The notes: generated by a model not told the origin, from the sequence alone. A DNA stretch of 64,000 nucleotides from Diploscapter coronatus (GCA_964036155.1 OZ038422.1:32883201-32947200), one strand, 5' to 3'; positions 1 through 14,200 are shown, numbered from the stretch's first letter. Made by a program: numbers and translations.

Positions 1-133
1 AAACCATAAGCCCTTAAGCCTTCAAACCATTACGAAACAGTGTATGGCTAGGGGAGGGTATCGGAAGGTAGCATTTCTTTTCCCATACTGTTTCGCATGG
101 CTTCAGGACTTGAGGACTTATGGTTTCCAAGCT
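1..133. repeat. Fold-back element, family 1 copy 1 (partial at window edge)
   Basis: The left arm begins aaaccataagccct at base 1 and the right arm ends agggact/cttatggttt near 125, followed by ccaagctgcc. The arms are imperfectly complementary over about 45 bases, around an inner loop with gggagggtat and cttttcccatac. The same end and core signals recur at 26242, 45196, 53396, 57249 and 61751. The left terminus may extend beyond the window. Confidence 0.75.
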
Positions 134-730
134 GCCACTAGGACCATATCATGCAATCCAGACTATCTAGTCTGGTACAATTATTAAATTATAATCTCTA
201 ATTTGAATGAAAAAAAAGAAATATTTTTAGAGATTACGATAGAAAATCTGGCGTTAACCATTACATTATGCCAAAAAAATGACGAAAAAAATTATTTTTA
301 TAAATCTACCAGCTTTGTGGATCGGTTTAATCCTCCATTTGAATTATTGCTCTGTCTCATGGTTAATGGCACTCTGAAATAAATTAAGTCATTTCACCTT
401 AAACAATAATTTTCAGGTAAACCAATTGTAATTTTCTCGAATGTTTACGAACCGAATCAGGATTTTGGGGGTTGGGAATTTGGTTCAGAATAAACAAGAA
501 AAAATTCTTACATAGAAGTGATTATTATTTCTAAAAATAACTTAGATTTTGAATTTTCATCATATTTTTATAGCAAAGAAGCTGGCAACTTAACAAATTC
601 GAAATATCGTATATCATCATAGCATGCGCAATAACATGAAAAAATAATCTACTCTATATCCTGCCTTTATTCTAGTCATGATTATTGTCGTTGTCAGATA
701 TACTACGAAATTTATAAGCTAGGACAAAAA
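134..730. other. AT-rich spacer, 3' of the minus-strand membrane gene
   Basis: No coding signal was seen on either strand. The part next to 731 is the 3' UTR of the minus-strand gene and holds its likely polyadenylation signal (TTTATT at 666-671 on the plus strand). The remainder is low-complexity AT-rich sequence. Confidence 0.5.
666..671 (-). promoter_or_regulatory. Polyadenylation signal (AATAAA on minus)
   Basis: TTTATT on the plus strand reads AATAAA on the minus strand, about 60 bases past the stop codon of the four-pass membrane gene at 731. The spacing is normal for a nematode 3' UTR. Confidence 0.5.
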
Positions 731-3700
731 TTAAGCAAGTATTCCCAACCTCTTCTTAACGCTGTTGGCCTCCTTTCTTGCCTTTTTGACGTGTTTGTGG
801 TTCTTCATGCATGCGCTCCAGGCGTAGGTGAAAATGGCGAACGCGAACGGGAACAGATCGATGAACATCAGCAGGAACACCGTGTACGTCGGCATCAGAG
901 AGTTCTTCATCTTCGGGATGCAGGGCTCCTAGATGTTTCATCATCATCTTATTGGGATTTTTGATATGATAATTTTATATCATGGATGTCACGCTAATGT
1001 TCTATGTGGTAGAAAATTGGCACATTTTCGAACATTCTTATATTGGCGTGATCGGCATCGAAATGCAATTTTGGCATAGTTTTGAGATTTTTTGAGTGAC
1101 TTTCAGAGACACAACATATTTTTCATTTCTATATAGAAGACAATTTTTAAAATTTATCGGGAATAATTCTGGTAAGCACATTTTTTCAACCTACCGCCAG
1201 CCTATGTTCGACCAGCAATTCATGAGGTGCGAATTCGCACGCGTATTTGTGCTCGAATTCCACCAATTGGTATTCATCTCGTGGATTCGATTCCATCAAC
1301 AATCTATCCAACATCTAAAAAATTCGTGATTTAGAAATGTCGTCACATTTTTATTTTGAAAAGTAATGGTGATGATATTTTCAAATTGTCAAAATATTTA
1401 TAAAATCTTCTTCATAATTCTTCCTACCGAAGGGAATTTCGCGGCTCCCCAAAGAATAGGATGAATAAGGTATAGGAATTGGGCGACTAAGAACAGCAGA
1501 CAGACACCCATGATGATCTGAAGATTTTGAAATTATAACTAAAATGGAATTTTTACGATATATTTTAAATTCGCCTATATCATTACTTCTAGCCTTAAAA
1601 TAATTTTTCATTCATACCCTATAAACCAGCTTGAATCCATTTCCCTCGACATATTTATAGTGCACTAGCAAGACTATCGGAACCAAAAATAATGCAAGTC
1701 CCAAATTCCACCAGAATAGGCACCATAGAGTGCTATGGGTCTAAATTTGGTTTGTTTGAGACCCTAAAAGTCACTTTTTAACCTTCTCCAGTAAGTAAGC
1801 GTCGTATTCCAACTCTTCTACGGTCATCCACCGTCTTCCATTTTCATCAACGATAGTTTCATTGTGCATCGGGTAGTTAGCGTCCATCGCTAATTTTAGC
1901 TCCTAAATTCGAACTATTTTTAATTAGAGATAGTTTCATTTTGAGCTATAATCAACCTATTTATAAGATAAACTTGTTTTCACTCCAATTGAAAATAATT
2001 TTAGATTAGTTTTTCAATCCTTCTAGATTTTACTGATATTTAAAAGTAATTGAGTGAAATTTTAGGTTATTCTTAAATGGCTCTAAATTTTAATGGTATA
2101 TATTTAATTTATAAATAGGTATTCGAATAAAAAATAAACCTTAGCAATCTGATGAGTCCTATTAACGTAAGTAACGAGTTCGTCATGAATTCTCAAGTTC
2201 ATGAACCCATAGATTCCCAGGATTGTGGCGATTGTGATCAGACAAATTAGCAGACAGAATCCAAGTCGAGCGTCTAGTTTGGACTTGTATCTTTTTATCT
2301 CCTGAAAATTTCCTATGAACATTGGGAATTAATATTTTGTACTCTATTTTTCCTAAAAAATATATTGGATTTGTATTTGTTCATTTCCTTATTCTTTCTA
2401 TAACACCTTATTTTGTATTTCTTAATTTTTATATCCTGAAAAATGCTAAAAAAAAATATCTGAACCCTATATTTTTAATGTTAATGTTCTCAAATTTTTC
2501 CTATAAGTATGAAGACTTGTCGAAATTTTTGTTTACACTTTAAACAATAGGAAAAGTGAATTGTTCGCAGGTATTTTTGTTCAAATTCCAAAAATCGATT
2601 TCCACTTACCGGTTCGGCCATTTTTTCGTTGACAACCCGTCGATAGTCCTTGTATTTGTCCATGATGGTTTGCTAAAGTTTTATAATTAATTCATTTAAA
2701 AGAACTAATCTTTAGATATAAATTGTATGATATTTTAAAATATTGTCAAAATATTCATAAAAATTATAAATATAAAAATTCAAATCGATCTTAGAAGTTT
2801 TGGCGAGTCATGGAAAGAAATTCGATATCAGAACAGACGTTCCCTCTCTAGGCTTAGAAAAAGTCGAGGAAAAGTGATCAAGGTAAAAAACGAGTGCAAT
2901 GCAGCAGCGAAGCAGTAAAAACTCAAGTAAGATTTTCTCCAATGCTGAAGGATAGGCCATCAAGCAGTCTGAGATAAGCCATTAGATCCATGATTTATCC
3001 AGGAAGAAAACAGATTATTGGTGCATTGATGTTGAAGAAAAATGTCAATCTCGAAGTCAAGTAACCTATCAACAACTTATCACTTCCTATCAAGCGCCGG
3101 AAATTATCATCATGCCTCATGAACTTGAGATAGATCAATTCTTGGGTTAATTCAGAAGAAAAGCGGGGCAGGCAATGATAAAATTGTAAAAAAAAAACTA
3201 ATTTATCCGAAAAAAAATAAAGTAATCTATGCATACATAACTATAGAATGAAAACTACAGGTCTTGGAAATCTAAAATATCGATTTTAGAAAACATTTTC
3301 ATGGAAATAACAAAAAGTTAAGAGTTTCTTTGAAGTAAGTCATGAAATGTTCGAATTTTGCCTTCCGAATGAGAGAGAATGTCAATTTGTCAATTGATCA
3401 ATTTATCAGTGGAAAACTCGTAGTTTTGTCAATTCTGCCAATTTAAAGTGGGGCGTGGTCTTGTTAATTTTGGCCTGTATTGATGAAAAACATTCGTGGC
3501 ATTTCGGATATCAATCTTTCATCATACTTTAATTGGTCTAAGTACGTGAAATTTTCTAAATAAAAAAAACCTTTTCTCAATATCTAGCATCTTTCACCTT
3601 AATCCTTCATTTTTGAAAAAAAAAACAAGCTAGATTAAGTTCTTTCGGCATGCTATCTCATGAACAACCCTTACTTATATAATCCTGCACTGGCTAAATT

Positions 3701-4851
3701 TGTAAAATTAGTAATTTCATAATATTTTCCCCTTAAAAATCAAAATATCGATCTTCATAATGACGAACTTGACACTTTTTTGATTCGATTGATATGATAG
3801 CCCCTCTTAATTGATAAGCATTCGAGGTCAATCGAAAAATAACGAAGGGGGACGTTCGTTAAGTGATAGATTACTGATAAGCTATAGATAATCGATTGCT
3901 ATCACTTCATGAAATTTAATAAATCTCTCCATATTGAAAGATAGATGAGGAAAGCTGTTCGAGGTAGTTCGTTTTGAATGTGATAAGATGAAGGTAACGG
4001 AAAAGAAAGAGCGGTTCAGGTTTTAAGCTATCCGCTAAGTGTCTCAAGTGGGAAGAGCATGGTTTGGGCAAAGAAAGTGAGAGAAAATGAGAGAAAGCAG
4101 AAAATACATGAGATACATAGGTAAGTCAGGTAAGTAAACATTTTGCTAGAGTTTTCCTAGTTAGCTCTTCAGAGATTATGAAAGATCTGCAATAAATAGA
4201 ATATTATGTCATTTTACGAAAACTACTATGTTCAAGATTTTATTGGAAAAAAACATGAGAAATTAATAAGGCAATTCTGATTAAATTAAAATTTGTAAGT
4301 CTATCAACCTACCTGCTGAGAATCAGCGACTTTCTGGGGTCCTCCTCCGCTCAGACTTCCAGATTTGCCCTTATGATAGTCTCTAATTGATCTAGGCGAT
4401 TCGGACCCTGCCATGGATTCGGACATCCTAAAATCATCAAATTATTTTTAAAAATTCGTTTTTTTAATCATCTATACTCTCCATCACAATCATATCACCT
4501 ATTAATATAAAAATAAACAACTTTTATTATAATAGTTCCCATACTATCCTACGCTTCTTAGTTTTATTTTAAACAAGATTTTCTATAATTTAAAAAAAAA
4601 AATCTTACAATAGCTCCTCATATTGACCGTTTTTAGAGTGCATTATTCAACATATATATCGTTTAAAATATTCAAATAATAGAAATATCTTTAGAAATTA
4701 ATGATTTAATAAACCCGAACCGTATCGTAGCGATCTGTGGTTCTTTTCGGATGGACGCGGGACTGTCAGTGGAATCGAAGTCGTTGTTTCGACGACCTTC
4801 TCCTGTGCTGTTTCGATCATTCGTCTCGTAGTCTTGCGGTTCTGCAGCCAT
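731..4851 (-). CDS. Four-pass transmembrane protein, unrecognised family
   Basis: Nine exons on the minus strand: 4851-4721, 4427-4313, 2672-2610, 2301-2140, 1902-1783, 1740-1618, 1517-1428, 1314-1195 and 928-731. All phases agree and give 373 residues. The ATG at 4851 lies 13 bases after a ctttag acceptor. The first 100 or so residues are polar and rich in Ser, Asp and Gln, probably cytoplasmic. Four hydrophobic segments follow at about residues 116-136, 201-223, 239-262 and 318-343. The loop between the first and second carries two N-glycosylation sequons (NRT and NET), which suggests it is extracellular. The tail is short and Lys-rich. I do not recognise the family. Four passes with cytoplasmic ends would suit a tetraspanin-, claudin- or MARVEL-like organisation, but no diagnostic motif of those families is visible. 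Exon structure is well supported; function is unknown. Confidence 0.72.
2673..4312. other. Large intron of the minus-strand membrane gene
   Basis: This 1.6 kb intron has no convincing coding content. A minus-strand open frame of 79 codons near 2995-3234 has low-complexity AT-rich codons and no splice signals that would join it to the host gene. A short repeat motif of the ctatccttcaacat type lies on the minus strand at 2939-2973, and an isolated ggggcgtgg box lies near 3451. Confidence 0.5.
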
Positions 4852-7800
4852 GATTGAGACTGCTAAAGTGATATTGATAGGCTATTAATTCATTTTCGAT
4901 AGACATGATTAATTCTGTAATATAGTTTCATTCAATAAAATGTCTAACATGATAAATGGACTGCTAAAGCTAATGATAGGTCATTTTAAGCATGGTGTCA
5001 GAAAGTTCACGCTATTATGCATCAGAATATGAGTAAAGTGGAAAACTATGTGTTGTTGATTTGTTAAATATTGATGTGATAAACAACTAACATAAGATAT
5101 GTATACGGGGAAAACGATTGAAAAACTCTCAAAGTATAATCGGTTAGAATAAAAATAGACCTAATCGATTTCGGATCGAAGGTTGATGAGAGTAACAAGT
5201 CTCTAATTATAAGAACTCGTCATGATTTGCTCGTTAAAATTATGTCAAGATGTTATCGAAGTAAGTTAAAAATATGAATCGATATGATTTGAAGAAGTTC
5301 TTAAAATTGAAAGAGAAGTATGCACGGAATGAAAAAATACTCCGAAACTTGTGCGATTATTTCTAATTTATAAAACCTCAAATTCTGCAAATTATCGATA
5401 AACGTTTCTAAGTTTCCAATGATTCTAACATTCGAACTCGCTCCTCAACTGATTGAGAAATCGGGTCTCTAGGGGTCTTCAATCGTTATAGTTTAAACCT
5501 TGCAAAAAACTATCTGGCGAAAACATTTACAAATTAGCTATCTTTATTCTAACATCACTAAGGTAGCGATTTTTAGCAGTACCAGGAAATGTTGATTTTT
5601 TAAAGCCAAGTATAAGAATTAATATAGTTTAACCCTTGCGAAAAGCTATCTGACGGAAATATTTACAAGCTAAACACTTTCATCAGAATCTTTAACGCTG
5701 CCAGAAAAATAAATAATAAAAGTATAACTGGTATAGCTTAAGATTGTTCACTAAAATAATAATAAGTGTATCATCAGATTTGATATTTACAGGTTAACCT
5801 CTTTTTTATCGGAGCTTTAGAAAATAGATTCAAAAAGAAAATATCCTAACTATTGTAGTATAGTTCAAAACAGCCCAGTTTATTGATGAAAGAAAAAAAA
5901 CATATTAGTGATAAGAGTAGTATCAGTTATGATATTTTTCATTCAAAAATCGTGATCTCCATTTGAAAAGGCAAGAAATCAAAATACAAATGCGAGAATT
6001 GACCGTTTCTATCGAAAATCGACCCGAAAAAGTCATAAAATCGGAAAAAGTCGCTGAAGTGTTGCGGGGAAAATTCAAAGTTTACCGATTCTCGAATAAA
6101 ATTAAGTGAAACTCAACGAGTTTCTGGGTTAATGAATCGTTTTAGCTGAACGATTTTATTTTATGGCTATCAAACTGAAATAAATGATTCGATTTTTAAT
6201 TATGATCTAAAATATGCCATTCAAACTTATGATAATATCAGACTAAATAAATTTTTAGATCATTTAAGATCATGCCCTAAGATATATGATAAGCAAAAAT
6301 TAGCTACAAATTTGATATATCAGTCGACGTGTTCAATCTTGATAATCTCGCACTAAGATCAATTGATTCTAATTTTATAAGAAGTATAAAATTAAACCTT
6401 AAAATAATGCTTCAAAACAAAACGGTATAAATAGCAAATAGAAAAGTTAATTAGGATACAAAACAATTATCGCCTCGAAATCCAAAGAATGAAATTGAGT
6501 AAGATATGTGATCAATCGCACCCCCGAATTGGGTCGTCAAAACTAAAACAGAAGGAAAAAGGCGAACAAGATGATTTCACGATTTTAACCCTTTTTCTTC
6601 TTCTTCTTTTACCTTCGAATTCTCGATCTCTCGCCTTTTTCATAAAATAATAATCTCGAGTAAATTTGTGATCTGCAAAACTGAACTGGTTACGGCATAA
6701 ATTGAACAATTTACAACAAATATAGCATCATTAGTGGATCAAATATTTCGTTTTACATAGAAAATTAAAATAACATGTAATTTGTTGAATCTAAAGTTAT
6801 CGGGTGGCACGAAATAGGCCTAAAATATATTTGATGTCTCTTTATCAGACGTAGTTCATTTAATTTTCATTTTTATAAGAAATATCATGAGAAAATGAAA
6901 ATAACCAAGTATAAAATGTCTGAGAAAATATCAAACTCCCAAAAAAACCACATCTTTAATGCATCTAGTGTGTATCATAAAAGTCTTTCTCCTTCTTCAT
7001 ATTTTGAACGTTTTTCCAGGCGTTTCAGAGCTAATTTCTGCATGTCGTTTTTACATCTAAAATATATTTTAAATCTTTCAAATCTCCATGAAGAATTATC
7101 GTAAAATTTATAATTCTAGGGATTACTTAGATCCCTTTTTAATTTATATTTACTCTAGAAATATTGCTTCATGAAAAATAAGCATAATTTGTATTCCTGG
7201 AATTGCAGATATCTTGATAAATATTCGTAATTCAACACTCAATTTTTTATCTTCATCTCTCCAAAATTTCTTTACTATTTTACGTGTTCCAGATTGAATC
7301 GATATCTTATCGTTTTCCTCATTTCTTATTTTCCCCTTTTTCTCTTTATTGCCGTACTATTTCTTTTTTCTCGACTTCTTTTTATCTATCCTTCCCATAC
7401 TATTTCCTAATTTCTATCTTTTCCACTCCATCTTATCTTCCATCTCTTCTTATTCATTCCTGACCGCTCTCTTTCTTGTGAACGACTTAGAGGCCACCTT
7501 CCCTATACAATATATATTTTTTTTGAATATTCTCCCATTTACAATTTTTTACAATCACTAAATTTCGTAGTTTTAACTCGAATGTAGAAATTGTTATCTG
7601 AAACTGGAGTCCCCAAACTGCCTCCTTGAAGAAATGTTTGTGGTAGAAACGTGGTAGTTCGAAACCAAACATTTGGGAAGGAAGTACCCTTTAAACTCCG
7701 ACTGTTTCAAAAACATTTAGATCGACGATTCGGTGCAAACAATCAGGACAAAATAGTCACACACACACAACCATGCAAAATAACATTTCGTTTGCGAAAA

Positions 7801-10800
7801 TGTGTTCATTTTGGATGATGGATTTTTGCGATTTTTCTGCCTAGAAAATTTTTAAGTTTATATTTTTCTTCACAAAAGTCTTATTTACATCCCTGGTGAC
7901 ACTTTCGCACAAAAATTTTATTCAAAACACCAATCCGGCATATCTGCTTGGGGGTCTTATTTAAAAATTGGGTAGGTTTCAAATTATTGTATATCTCAAT
8001 GGCTTGAAAGTTATTATAATCCCTCTTGCTTTGTTAAATTATCCCAATTATCCTGTACAATAAAATTCAGATATCTATTTTTATAATAATCTCTATGCTA
8101 TTATACCTACTATAATACTCTAAAATCCGAAAATCCCTTGTTCAAGATCATCAACCAAACTTTTCCTCTTCTAATTCTCATGGTTGATAATTTATCGCCC
8201 TATCTAAACACACGCGAAATATTTCCAGTATATCGATTCAGTTTTTCGTGGATTTTTCATTTTCAATAGCTATATATCGAAGTTTCCTCTTTCAAAATCA
8301 ATATTGGTTTTCGTATTTATTATTATTTTTATTCTTATCTTTCTAGAATCTTTCATACACTATTTCTTCCCTGAATCTTTATAATCTCTAAAATTCCGCT
8401 ATCTATTTCTTTCCCTCTCTAACTTACTTTCACTATTTCTTCCTTTCCTTCTCACCCCCTCTCCATTTTACACTCTATCTCTTCATCATTCCTATACAAG
8501 ACGAGTCTCTCTCTTCTTTTTGTGTGAAGGGAATATCGATTGATCGTCTTGGCTGGGACATCACACTTTTACAATTTCTCTTTTCCGTCCTCTCGAATTT
8601 CAGTGCTATCTCATTTTCTATAACTTCTCAAAATTTATGTGAATTTTGTACTAATTTACCTGAGACTGAATCAAAAGCTACCTTCATTTCATGCTCTTTC
8701 GTAATATTAAGCCGTATCTAAAAGTTGAACGTTCTAAGAGTTTCGTAAGTCATTTTACACCTTATCTTTGAAGACGTTCTAAAATTTGCTTTACCTAATT
8801 GTTACAACTTTCTTTTATCTCATGCAGCCCGACTTTCTCCATTTCTGTAATTTTGCAAGGTGGTTGCGCGCGACCGGTGTCGATTTCAAGGCCTTTGCGA
8901 TACAAGGGAAAGACAAATTGATCGATAAATTTCCCCTGGGCCTTTTCCAATTGTATACAATTCTCCACAGCCTTGCCTATCAATTTTCATTTTCCACATT
9001 TTCTGTTTTTCACCAGCTTATGAATCACCCCTTTCCTAGTGCTAATTCTAGCCATTTTCTTTCCTAATAATAAGATCTAAAAATTTTCAATCAAAATCAA
9101 TACATTTCAAAAATTCGTAAGTCAACTTCAATTTCTCTTAGCTTTTAGCTATTAGTTAATGTAGAAAAGTGTATTGGTGAAATCTGAAATTTTCAGAAAT
9201 TTTAAACGATACATTTCAAGAATTTCAGTCAACTTAACTTTTATTTACTCTTATTAGGATCGAAAAAGATGAACTAGAAATAAGAAAAAGAAAAAACATA
9301 ATTCTAAAATACCGTAACTCGTCCAGACTTCATTTATTGGTCCGAGATTATTTGTCTTCTTTCCGCAGCTCCCGTGCACTTTAATGTTTACCCAAGACTT
9401 CCCCGTAGTAAATGCGCTAAAATGGATTACCGTATTTTTTGTAGTTCTTTAAAAATTTATATATATATATATTTTTTTTTTGAATTATCGCGTTTTCTTT
9501 ATTTTTTATAAGTTTCAAAAATCAATAAGTCAAGACTAGTTTTTCTATCGTTATTAAACTAGTCCTTAATTCAAATCAAATAACTTGTCAAATTGCCCAT
9601 TTTACCACTTTCTTCTCATAAAATATTCGAAATTTTACAAGGTTACCGACACTTTTACTTGGTTCGATTTACATGCAAATTCTCTATTTGCACAAGCCTG
9701 CTATTTCTAGCTTGACAATTGTATATTGGCGTTTATGTCTGGTTAGAATCATTTACCTATGTCAAAGATGAGTTATCTTAGATTTTTTTTTCAAATTCTT
9801 AGTTTATGCCAAAAGATTCAAAAGATACGATTATTCTCAATCTAAAATGCTCAAACTTATGTCACTATTTTTAACCTGAATGACACTTGCATCGGCAATT
9901 CTGCGCCCATCCTTTGAGAATTTGACAATTCTTAGTCTGTTCTGTACTTTTATGGACCGGTTTTGCGAAAATATCACTTTCTTGAGTTCACAAATGAAGT
10001 TTTTCACTTGGCCTAACGTAACTGACTAGGGGGTAAAATGGCAAAATCAGAAGTTCCGCGACACGTCAAAAATGTTATTGCCACCAATTTTGAAAACTTA
10101 GAAAAAAATTCGAAACTTAGATTTTTAGAATAAAAAACCCTTGAAAATAATTTAATTTTCATATAGACTATCTAGTTAACTTTTTATATTGCCACGAGAC
10201 TTTAAAATTTGTCTTACTTTGAAATTTTAGAGGCTACGAAATAGCACTTGAAAATGAGAGAGGGTAAGAGATAGAGGAGCGGAGTATTGCCAAAGTTCTT
10301 TATTTCTAACTGGACAATATTTTCGCTAACACTTATTTGGAATTTTTAAAATCTATTATTTTTCCAAGCAATTCTTTATCTTTTCTTTATCATATTCAGA
10401 AGATTCCATCTTCCAGAAGGTCACTTATCATGATTATTATTATTATTACATCTATCTCTCCATATTGAAGGATGGGAACTGAAGACCGTCTAGAATAATG
10501 TTTATCGATTATTCTATCATATCTGATTAAAATCATTCCGCTATACCATATGGTTCTGATAATTTGATTACGATTGTACGTTTTTCTCATGTAATTTTGG
10601 ACTAATTCCTGAACAAACCGACTTTTTTCAACATCCTTCAATCTCGGTGTTCTAGATTTCTAATTTACGACTGATTACTCTTTTTTGGAAGACTTTTAAC
10701 TGATTTTATCGCTCTCTTTTAATTGAAAGTCGTTCGAAATTCGAATTTTTATTAGCTTAGGGAAACTTCTGTAAAAAGTTTATTCTTATCTATGTCCATC

Positions 10801-11282
10801 AAAGATTATCTCATTCCCAATACCGAAAATTCAGAGCCGTATAAAATACGGTAAATTTTCCGTATGTTTTAACATGCTAATGGTCATTTTCTCATTTCGC
10901 TCCTTTATCCCCACCCCTTTTATTCCCGCATTCCACCCTTTACCCCGCTCTACCTGATTCTATTAGGCCGAGAGACATATCCCGCCCTTCTTTGGAGGCT
11001 CATTTTATCCCACAATTTCCTTTGGCTTATCGAAACTTTGTCTATAGTCCTGGATATCCTCAAATCCAATGAAATCCCCTCGGAAAAATCGATTTTTTTT
11101 TTCCAAATCTCTCAAAGTTCGTTAATTACCTTGCCTCTATTATATCTATATTTTCGCTAAATTGTTTTTTTTTTTTCAAAATATTACATCTCATAATGAT
11201 TTTATGACGTTATTTCGCGATTTTTATCGAGTTTTTCACGTATCTTTTCGAAAAATCAATGAATTAATTTTTTTTTCTTCAG
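4852..11282. other. Intergenic region between divergent genes
   Basis: This 6.4 kb stretch separates the divergent minus-strand membrane gene and etr-1, so it should hold both promoters. I see no supported gene. Open frames in it are short, AT-rich and without splice context. Features noted: pyrimidine-rich tracts at 8330-8520 and 10890-11010, an (at)n-poly(t) run near 9460, and a GC-richer segment at about 8826-8950 that stands out from its surroundings. Confidence 0.5.
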
Positions 11283-11289
11283 ATTTTTG
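11281..11289 (+). promoter_or_regulatory. 3' splice signal just before the etr-1 start codon
   Basis: A T-rich run ending cttcag at 11277-11282 is followed by only seven bases before ATG at 11290. There is no coding exon to join upstream, so this is either a spliced-leader trans-splice site or the end of a 5' UTR intron. It fixes the chosen start. Confidence 0.6.
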
Positions 11290-14200
11290 ATGACAGACAA
11301 CCAGGAAAATACGGCGAACGGGAGCGGGACGGCGTACGGCAGCGAACCCGATCCGGACACGATCAAAATGTTCGTCGGACAGGTTGGATTTTTTGTATTT
11401 TTTTTTTTCAAATTTTAAAAATTTAGCAACATTGTCATTTCTTTCTAAAAAATTCTCATAAATATCCGCTCAAAAGTCCTTTTTTCGAGATTTCATCCAA
11501 TTTTGTCAAAATTAAATCAGATTACCTTTCGATAAAGTGGAGCTTTGGTTTCAAATTTTTCAATTTGCATCTCAAATGTTTGGGATTCGTGGGTTTGTTT
11601 TGATTGGGAACCCGCGACCCTTTTCAATCCTGGTGCTGTTGCCGTGAAGCTGAGGGAAATTGGTCCCCGGAGAGTTTCAGGGGCCTCAAAAATATATCAA
11701 CCGACTTTACCCCATATCGTTTTTGCGTATTAATGAGGTGGACTTGGAAAAAGTTGAAATTTTTATTAGTTTTAGGGATTTTCAAGATGGAATAGTTTCG
11801 AGGGATTTTTTCCTTTGAATTTTTGCACTTTTATTTAAAAAATTCAAATTTTGGCACTTTTACAAAATCCGCACATCTGGAATTTTTCATGCACACTTGT
11901 GTCGTATTTTCGCGACTCCACATATTTCTATTCTCTTTCGCCGAACTCGCGGTTTTCACTCAAACCCAGTGTAAAGCGGCTGGCTCATGATTCCAGATGA
12001 AAATTAGCCCATCCGGCTTTCCTCCCCTATCCTTCAACATTAGCTAAATATTTTAATTTTAAAATGTCCCAGCCTGCCTTTGCCATCTATGCTTTATCAT
12101 TGGGATGAAGATTTTCGAGTATCAGATATTTTGCTTTTTGATTGATCGGAATTTCCAGGGACCAAAATTTGAAGATAATACATCAAGTTGAATCCCCAAG
12201 ACTCGATAAATATTGCTTTTTCTGAATCGAACACTTGTCGAGAAAGATAATCTAGTCCTTGAAAAATCGAAGGGGGCCGTAAATTTTCAAAAGAATCAAG
12301 CAAGTTTTAAAATATCGTAGATTTTGATGAGCCTCTAACTCAACATAATGCTTTTCGAACTCGATGAGCTTATAAAAAATGATATGCAATTTGCCTCTTT
12401 CGATTATCGTCCATTTTTCTCCCGAATAGTTAATTCTTCGAATATCCCCATCATGTGCTCTCAGAAATGGGTAAAATGGGGGATTTTCTTCGGGAACAAG
12501 GGTGAGAGCTTCGGGTGCGCGCTATTCCGAAAGGGAGGGATTAGGGTTAAGATGGGCCGCCCGTCGACCGGGTTTAGGCCAAAATCCCAAAACCAGCGAA
12601 AATAGGTCTCTCTCTCTCTTTGAGCTGAACTCACATAGTAAAGTAGGGGGAAAAGTTTGGAAGAAAATAAAATAAAAGGACATTTATTTGCATTACTGAA
12701 TTTCTTTGAAAAAAGAATAAATTAAAAAAAAAACCTCGAGTTTTATTTACTAACTCTTCATAGGAATGATTTGATTGAGGTTTTAAAAATTTTGGAAGAT
12801 CAACAATACTCTAAAAAATATTTCACTTTAGAAGTTCCGTAGAACTTCTTTGAGAACAATTAAATGATTTTAATAGAACTTTTACAAGACTTGAATTTTC
12901 GGTCACTTTTCTCGAATTCGACCTTGAAAATGTCTTGTCGCCGATAAATTAACGATAATTGACAAAATCGATCGGGAAAACGCCGAGTGATTTATTTTCA
13001 AACCTTTTTCGGTAAGTGTTCTACTCGACATAAAAGGTGCGTGCGCGCGAAAACGACCTTGAGCAGTCCTTAACCCAGACTGTTTTCTCGCCTATCTTCA
13101 ACATTGCATCATGAAATTGAAATAAAATTATCCCAGCCTGTTTTCTCTCTCTACCCTTCATTATGGGACTAGATGAAATAAGATTTAGGGAAAAGTTTCG
13201 AAACGCATTTCCGATTACATCGTTACTCAATGTTACTCTCTCGTTAGGTAATTTAGCGAGAGAGTGGATTTTGAAGAGACCGAAAAAGAGCCAGATGAAA
13301 TTTAGCAGCCCTTGCATTAGTCGAATTGCTATGGAAAAAGTGAAAAGTATCAATTTCTCGTTTTCTTTGAGATCTCTTCCAGAATAATTCTCTCTAAACA
13401 CATAAAAATAAACTGCTCAGGGCAATAGAAGTTTTGCTTAGTGAAACGACTTTGCTTTTATAAATATCAAAAGTCTGAAAAAATAATTTGTATAATTTAT
13501 TGGTAAAAAATTCTGAGTTTTTAATTTGAAAACTTCATTCCAAAGATATATACCAATTTTCATAATGACTCGTTTTTTCTCCGATCTGGGGGAAATTTAT
13601 GAAATTATATTTGTCGAAGTAAAAGGGGAAATTTAATATGAAAAGCCATACTCTGATCGGAGAATTGTAATAACTTTTGCATTTCAATGGTATATGAGAC
13701 GAATGCAATTTCCACCGATAATAGAAAGTTTTTCTGAGTCACGAAAATTATCCGATATCTACACGATTTGTCGTATGAAAAACCTGCAGGGAAAGATTCG
13801 ATTTTTATAAGGAAAATTAAAAACCGTGAGATAGGTTTCAGGAAATTCAAAGTTGGAATTTGAAATATCATTTGCTCTAGTATAATAGACAAGTGAGATT
13901 AATCGATAAATCTAAAAATACAATACTGTAAACTTCCATCCTTACGAAATTTTCGAGTATTGGTTGTTTTCACCTTAGCATAATTGAATATTTATGCATT
14001 GGCTGAAATTCGGAATACACATACCACGCATAGTCGTGGAGAGGTATTTAGGTCAAGTGAGTGTTTACAAGTTTAGTCGAGAAAACATTAAATCTCTCTT
14101 CCTATATTTAATCATAGTCCAATAAAACCATTTGAGATATCAGGTCATGAAATCTTTCATCCCATGTTGAAAGATAGCCTCACAAATCCGGTTGAGATAT

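Noticed and set aside
8786..9067. 93-codon plus frame and overlapping 62-codon minus frame
   Set aside because: Neither has splice signals or family resemblance. The GC-rich segment is reported as an observation instead.
13021..13401. 126-codon minus frame overlapping a 74-codon plus frame
   Set aside because: It lies in etr-1 intron 1 over repeated ccagcctg-type motifs, shows no splice context and resembles no family.
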